The position numbers and the translations under genes are program-made. Positions 59,798 to 64,000 of a stretch of 64,000 nt of DNA are shown here, piece after piece. The stretch's first letter is position 1. Every line of letters begins with the position of its first letter. Under the pieces are notes generated by a model, which saw nothing but the letters and a program-made list of their open reading frames with translations, was not told the DNA's origin and ran no database searches. Source of the DNA: Notamacropus eugenii (lineage: Eukaryota > Chordata > Mammalia > Diprotodontia > Macropodidae); assembly GCF_028372415.1 (NCBI RefSeq), contig NW_027325145.1:356501-420500 (forward strand). Reading direction: 5' to 3'.

Positions 59798-62700
59798 CAA
59801 TTATGTATTTTTCTCCATTTTAATTTACCTTATTTGCCTTTGTTTATTCAACTGTCTCTCCTTTCACCTTTTTTCTATATTCAAAAGTGTTTTACGTCTG
59901 AGTTTTACATTCCCCCAATTCACCCTCTGTTCTATCAGTCCTCATTCCTTACCCCCTTCCCCTCCTACTTCCCTGAAGGGTAAGATAGATTTCTACAACC
60001 AGCTGAATGTGTCTGTTATTCCCTCTTAAACCAATTCTAATAAGAGTAAGGTTCACATGCTCCTCTCTTCTCTTCTCCCATTTCCTCCTCCACTGTAAAA
60101 TCTCATTCTGGTCCCTTTTACTGTCAGATGGCTTACCCTGTTCTACCTTTCCCTTTCCTCTTCTGTCAGGGAAGTCTTCTTTCTCACCCCTTAATTTTAT
60201 TTTAATGATAATCAGCCCATCACATTCAACTCACACCTGTGCCCCCCCATCCACATTACTTCTAACTAGTAAGAAAGTTTTTAGGAGTTGCAAGTAATCA
60301 GTTTTCCTTGTAGGAATGTAAAGAGTTTATTGAATCCCTTATAATTTATCCTTCCTTTTTCTTTTTTCATTCTTTTCTTTTTCCATTTTCTTTTCATGTT
60401 TCTTTTGAGGCCCATATTTGAAAGTCAGATTTTCTCTTCAGCTCTGGTCTTTTCATCAAGAATGCTGGAAAGTCCTCTATCTCATTGAATGTCCATTTTC
60501 TCCCTGAAGGAATATACCCCAGTTTTGCTGGCTAGTAACTCCATCCTTTAATGCAGACACTGCTAAATCTTGTGTTGTTCTGATTGTGGCCCCAAGATAT
60601 TTGAGTTGCTTTTTTTTTCTGGGTGCTTTCAGTATTTCCCCCTTGACTTGGGAACTCTGGGATTTGACTATAATATTCCTAGGAGTGTTCCTTTGGAGTT
60701 CTCTATCTAGAATCCCAGGGCAGTTTTCCTTAATAATTTCTTGAAAAATGGTGTTTAAGCTCTTTTTTTCTGATCATGGCTTTCAGGTGGTACAATAACT
60801 CTTTAATTATCTCTTCTGAGTCTATTTTCCAGGTCACTTGTTTTTTTCAATGATATATTTCACATCGTCTTCTATTCTTTCCTCGTTTTGATTTTGTTTT
60901 ATTGTTTTTGATTTGTCATAAAGCTGTTAGCTTTCACTTGCCCAGTTTTTAAAGCATTACTTTCTTCAGTGAGCTTCTGTATCTCCTTTTCCATTTGTCC
61001 AATTTTGCTTCTTAAGGCATTCTTCTTGTCAGTGGCTTTTTAGACCTCTTTGACTGTTTGAACTGCTGTGGTTTTGTTTTGTTTTTTTAATGTGTTATTT
61101 TCTTCAGTATTTTGACTTCTTTTCCATGTTTTCTTGTGTCCATCTTTCTTTCATTTTACTACATTTCTCTTTCCAGTTTTTCCTCTACCTTTTTTCCTTG
61201 ATTTGTAAAATCCTTTCTGAGCTTCTCCATGGCCTGAGACCTATTTTTTTTTTTTTTTGGAGGCCTTGAATATAGCTGTTTTCAATCTGTTGTCTTCTGA
61301 GTATCTCTTTTAATCTTCCCTGTCACCACAGTCACTTTCTACAGAGAGGATCTTTTTCTCCTGTTTGCTCATTTCCCAACCTATTTCATGACCATTAAAT
61401 GCATGTGAAAATGAGGGTGGAGGACTCACTGTCCCAGACTTCAGTGGCTTTGTGCAGCTCTTTTCAGAAACACTTCTAAGGACCTGTAAGTTTTCAGTTT
61501 TTCCAAGTTAGTATGATCTAGGGAAGGATATTTACTCCTATTCTGGCCTGTGCTCTGGTCAGTCAGTGGCCACAAACACTCTTTTCTGACTTGAAACTGT
61601 GAGGAGCATGTGGCCACAAGCTCTGCTTTGCCAGTGCCCCTCCTTGCCCTGGGACTGCCACCCAGCACTGTGACTGGATTTCAGTGTGGAAAAAACAACC
61701 GGGTCCTGCCTCAGTGACAACAGAGACCCCTGTAATCTTTTGATCAGTTGTCCACCCCTCTTACCATCTGTGGGCTAAGAGGTCCAGAAACCATATTTGC
61801 ACTGCTTGCACTGCAACTGAGCTTCACCCTCACCCCTGTTTTCTGGTGACCTTCTAAGTTGTCTTGTGCTGCAAAAGTTTTTTATTCCACCCTTTTGTAG
61901 GTTCTGCCATTAGGGCCTTATTTAGAGGTGTTTGAAAGGTGTTGGAAGGGGGAGAGCTCAGGTGAGTCCCTGTCTTTTCTCCATCACCTTGGCTCTATAA
62001 ACATTTTAGAAAATGTGGATTCTTTTTCTCTAATCACCTTGAGAAAGAGACTTACTAGTGGAATTGCTGGATGACAGGATTTATACATTTTAATAACTTT
62101 TTGGGCATAATTCCAGACTGTTCTCCAAAATGACTGGATCACTTTAAAGTTCCACCAATTAGTGTATCAGTGTCCCAATTTTTCTCCCATTGCCTCCAAC
62201 ATTTGTCACTGTCCCCTTCTATCATTTTAACAGATCTGGTAGGTGTAAAATATTATCTTAAGGTTGTTTTCATTTGCATTTCTATGACCAATGCTGATTT
62301 TGAGCATTTTTTAGTATGACTATATATAATTTTGATTTCTTCATTAAAAAACCACCTGTTCATTTCCTCTGACCACTTATCAGATGAGGCACAAATCCTA
62401 TTCTTATAAATTTGATAAAGTTCTCTTTATTTGAGATATGAAATCTTTATCTGAGAAACTTTCTACAAAATTTCCCACCCAGTTTTCTGCTTTCCATCTA
62501 AAACTTTTTAAAATTTTATCTCCAAATACATTTAAAAACAATTTTTGACATTTAAAATAAATGTTTGAGTTCTAAACTCTATTCCTCCCTCCCTCCTCTG
62601 CCTTCTACCTGACACGGTAAGTAATTTGATATGGGTTATGCATTTGCAATGATGTAAAGCATTTCCATGGTCGTAATTTTGTGCAAGAAGACTTGACATA

Positions 62701-64000
62701 AGAAAAAAAAAGAGGAAAGAAACAAAGAAGGAGGAAAAAATAGAGATAAAGAAAAAAGAATGAAGTGAAAATTAGTATTCTTCAATCTATATTCAGTTCT
62801 TTCTCTGGAGCTGGATAGTACTTTTTATCATTTATTCTTTGGGATTATCAGGGATCATTGTATTGCTGAAAATAACTAAGATATTCTGCATCATTCTGCA
62901 GTCTGCATCAGTTCATGTAAGTCTTTCATATAAATCATTCTGCTTGTCATTTCTTAGAGCACAATAATATTCCGTTATGACCGTATACCTCAACTCATTC
63001 AGCTATTCCTAGCTGATGGACAGCCCTTTAATTTCCAATTCTTTGCCATCACAAAAAGGATTTCTAGAAATTTTTTTTTTTTTGTACAAATTGGTTGTTT
63101 TTATCTTATCTTTAGTAATGCTCTGTATATGTTGTTTCATCCTAAATTCTTCCCTTACCCATGGATCTGGGAGGTAAATTATTCCTAAATGGCATATGGT
63201 TTCACTCACTATTTGCAAATCATCACATACACATTTTGTCCATGTCCTGCTATATGGTGTAAGATACTGTACCTACTGTACCTACTTTCAGCTTTACTAT
63301 TTCCATGTTTTCCCAGAAGCTTTTGTCAAATAATGAGTGCTTATTCCCAAACCTTATATCTTTGGGTTTTCTTTTTCTGCTTTTGCTCTTTGTGGTTTAG
63401 GTATCAGCACCACATTTTTGTCATAGAAATAATTTGGTAGGACTCTGTCTATTTTTCCCCAAATAGTTTATATAGCACAATCCATATCTTAATATTAATT
63501 CTTCTTTAAATGTTAGGCAGATTTCACTTGTGAATCCATCTGGCCTTGGGGACTTTCTCCTACAGAGTTCATTGATGGCTTGTTCAATTTCTTTTTCTAA
63601 GAATAGATTATTTAAGCATGGTATTTCTTCTGCTCTTAACCTGGGCAGTCCATTTCCCCCGGGACTGTCAGATTTATTAACATTTAATTAGACAAAATGA
63701 CTCCTAATAAGTGTTTCAATTTTTTTCTTAATTGGTAGTGAAGTTATCCTTTTCATTTTTGATGCTGATATTTTTGTTCTCTTCTTTCCCTTTTTTTTTT
63801 TTAAAAAAATCAAATTAACCAATGGTTTACCTACTTTGTAGATTTTTCTACAAAGCTAGCTTCCAGTTCTATTTATTAGTTCAATGGTTTTCTTACTTTC
63901 AGTTTCATTAATTTCTCCTTTTATTTTCATGATTTCCAATTTTTCATTCAACTGGAGATTTTTAATTTGTTTTCTTTCTAGTCTTTTTAGTTGCAATGAC
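59798..64000 (-). mobile_element. Antisense L1 block (ORF1 side, then a second copy's ORF2 end)
   Basis: 59880-61980 matches L1 ORF1/5' side read backwards ('gtaagatagatttctacaac', 'ctgtatctccttttccattt', 'tccatggcctgagaccta'). 61990-63990 restarts at the ORF2 end ('atgactggatcactttaaag', 'atctgggaggtaaattattc') with an inserted 3'UTR-type piece at 62510-62800. It continues past the window edge. All frames are broken. Confidence 0.75.

Overview
This is a window of mammalian nuclear DNA. Coding sequence is a few percent, split into short exons with GT/AG introns and embedded in AT-rich, repeat-dense DNA. The repeats point to a marsupial: many antisense L1 fragments of the marsupial type, tRNA/CORE-type SINEs with the ending seen in marsupial genomes, old L2/MIR pieces, an RTE-clade LINE, and several LTRs of one endogenous retrovirus family. 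There are no bacterial operons, CRISPR arrays or rRNA genes, and I recognised no tRNA gene.

Two protein-coding genes are recognisable. (1) A PHF6 (PHD finger protein 6) gene. Exons 4-10 and a 3'UTR exon lie on the + strand (9542 to about 40510). The start-codon exon and exon 3 lie on the MINUS strand (4297-4715), with a CpG-rich promoter/exon-1 candidate also on the minus strand at about 8150-8400. All exons keep open frames and splice sites, but the 5' block is in reverse order and orientation relative to the rest. (2) A complete RBMX/RBMY-type gene (RRM plus SR/RGG-like tail) on the + strand, about 45050-53200, with a 402-residue ORF over eight coding exons.

Both proteins differ from recalled human PHF6 and RBMX far more than X-linked orthologues normally do. 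PHF6 and RBMX are both genes with Y-borne gametologues in marsupials (PHF6Y, RBMY). I therefore infer that this is marsupial Y chromosome, with PHF6Y and RBMY in tandem about 5 kb apart.

Layout: 1-4290 repeats plus a retrocopy with target-site duplication; 4297-8400 inverted PHF6Y 5' block; 8740-9265 old L1 near the presumed right inversion boundary; 9542-40510 PHF6Y exons 4-10 with introns full of L1, SINE, L2, RTE and LTR sequence; 40750-44850 intergenic L1, satellite-like (AAAG)n and a small GC minisatellite; 45050-53200 RBMY with a 52-bp GC-rich minisatellite in intron 1; 53300-64000 intergenic SINEs, two solo LTRs with intact 4-bp target duplications, and long antisense L1 blocks.

The point most worth following up is the broken/inverted 5' end of PHF6Y: a real Y inversion, a nested inverted duplication, or a misassembly. 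Comparisons with human proteins are from memory and no alignment was run.
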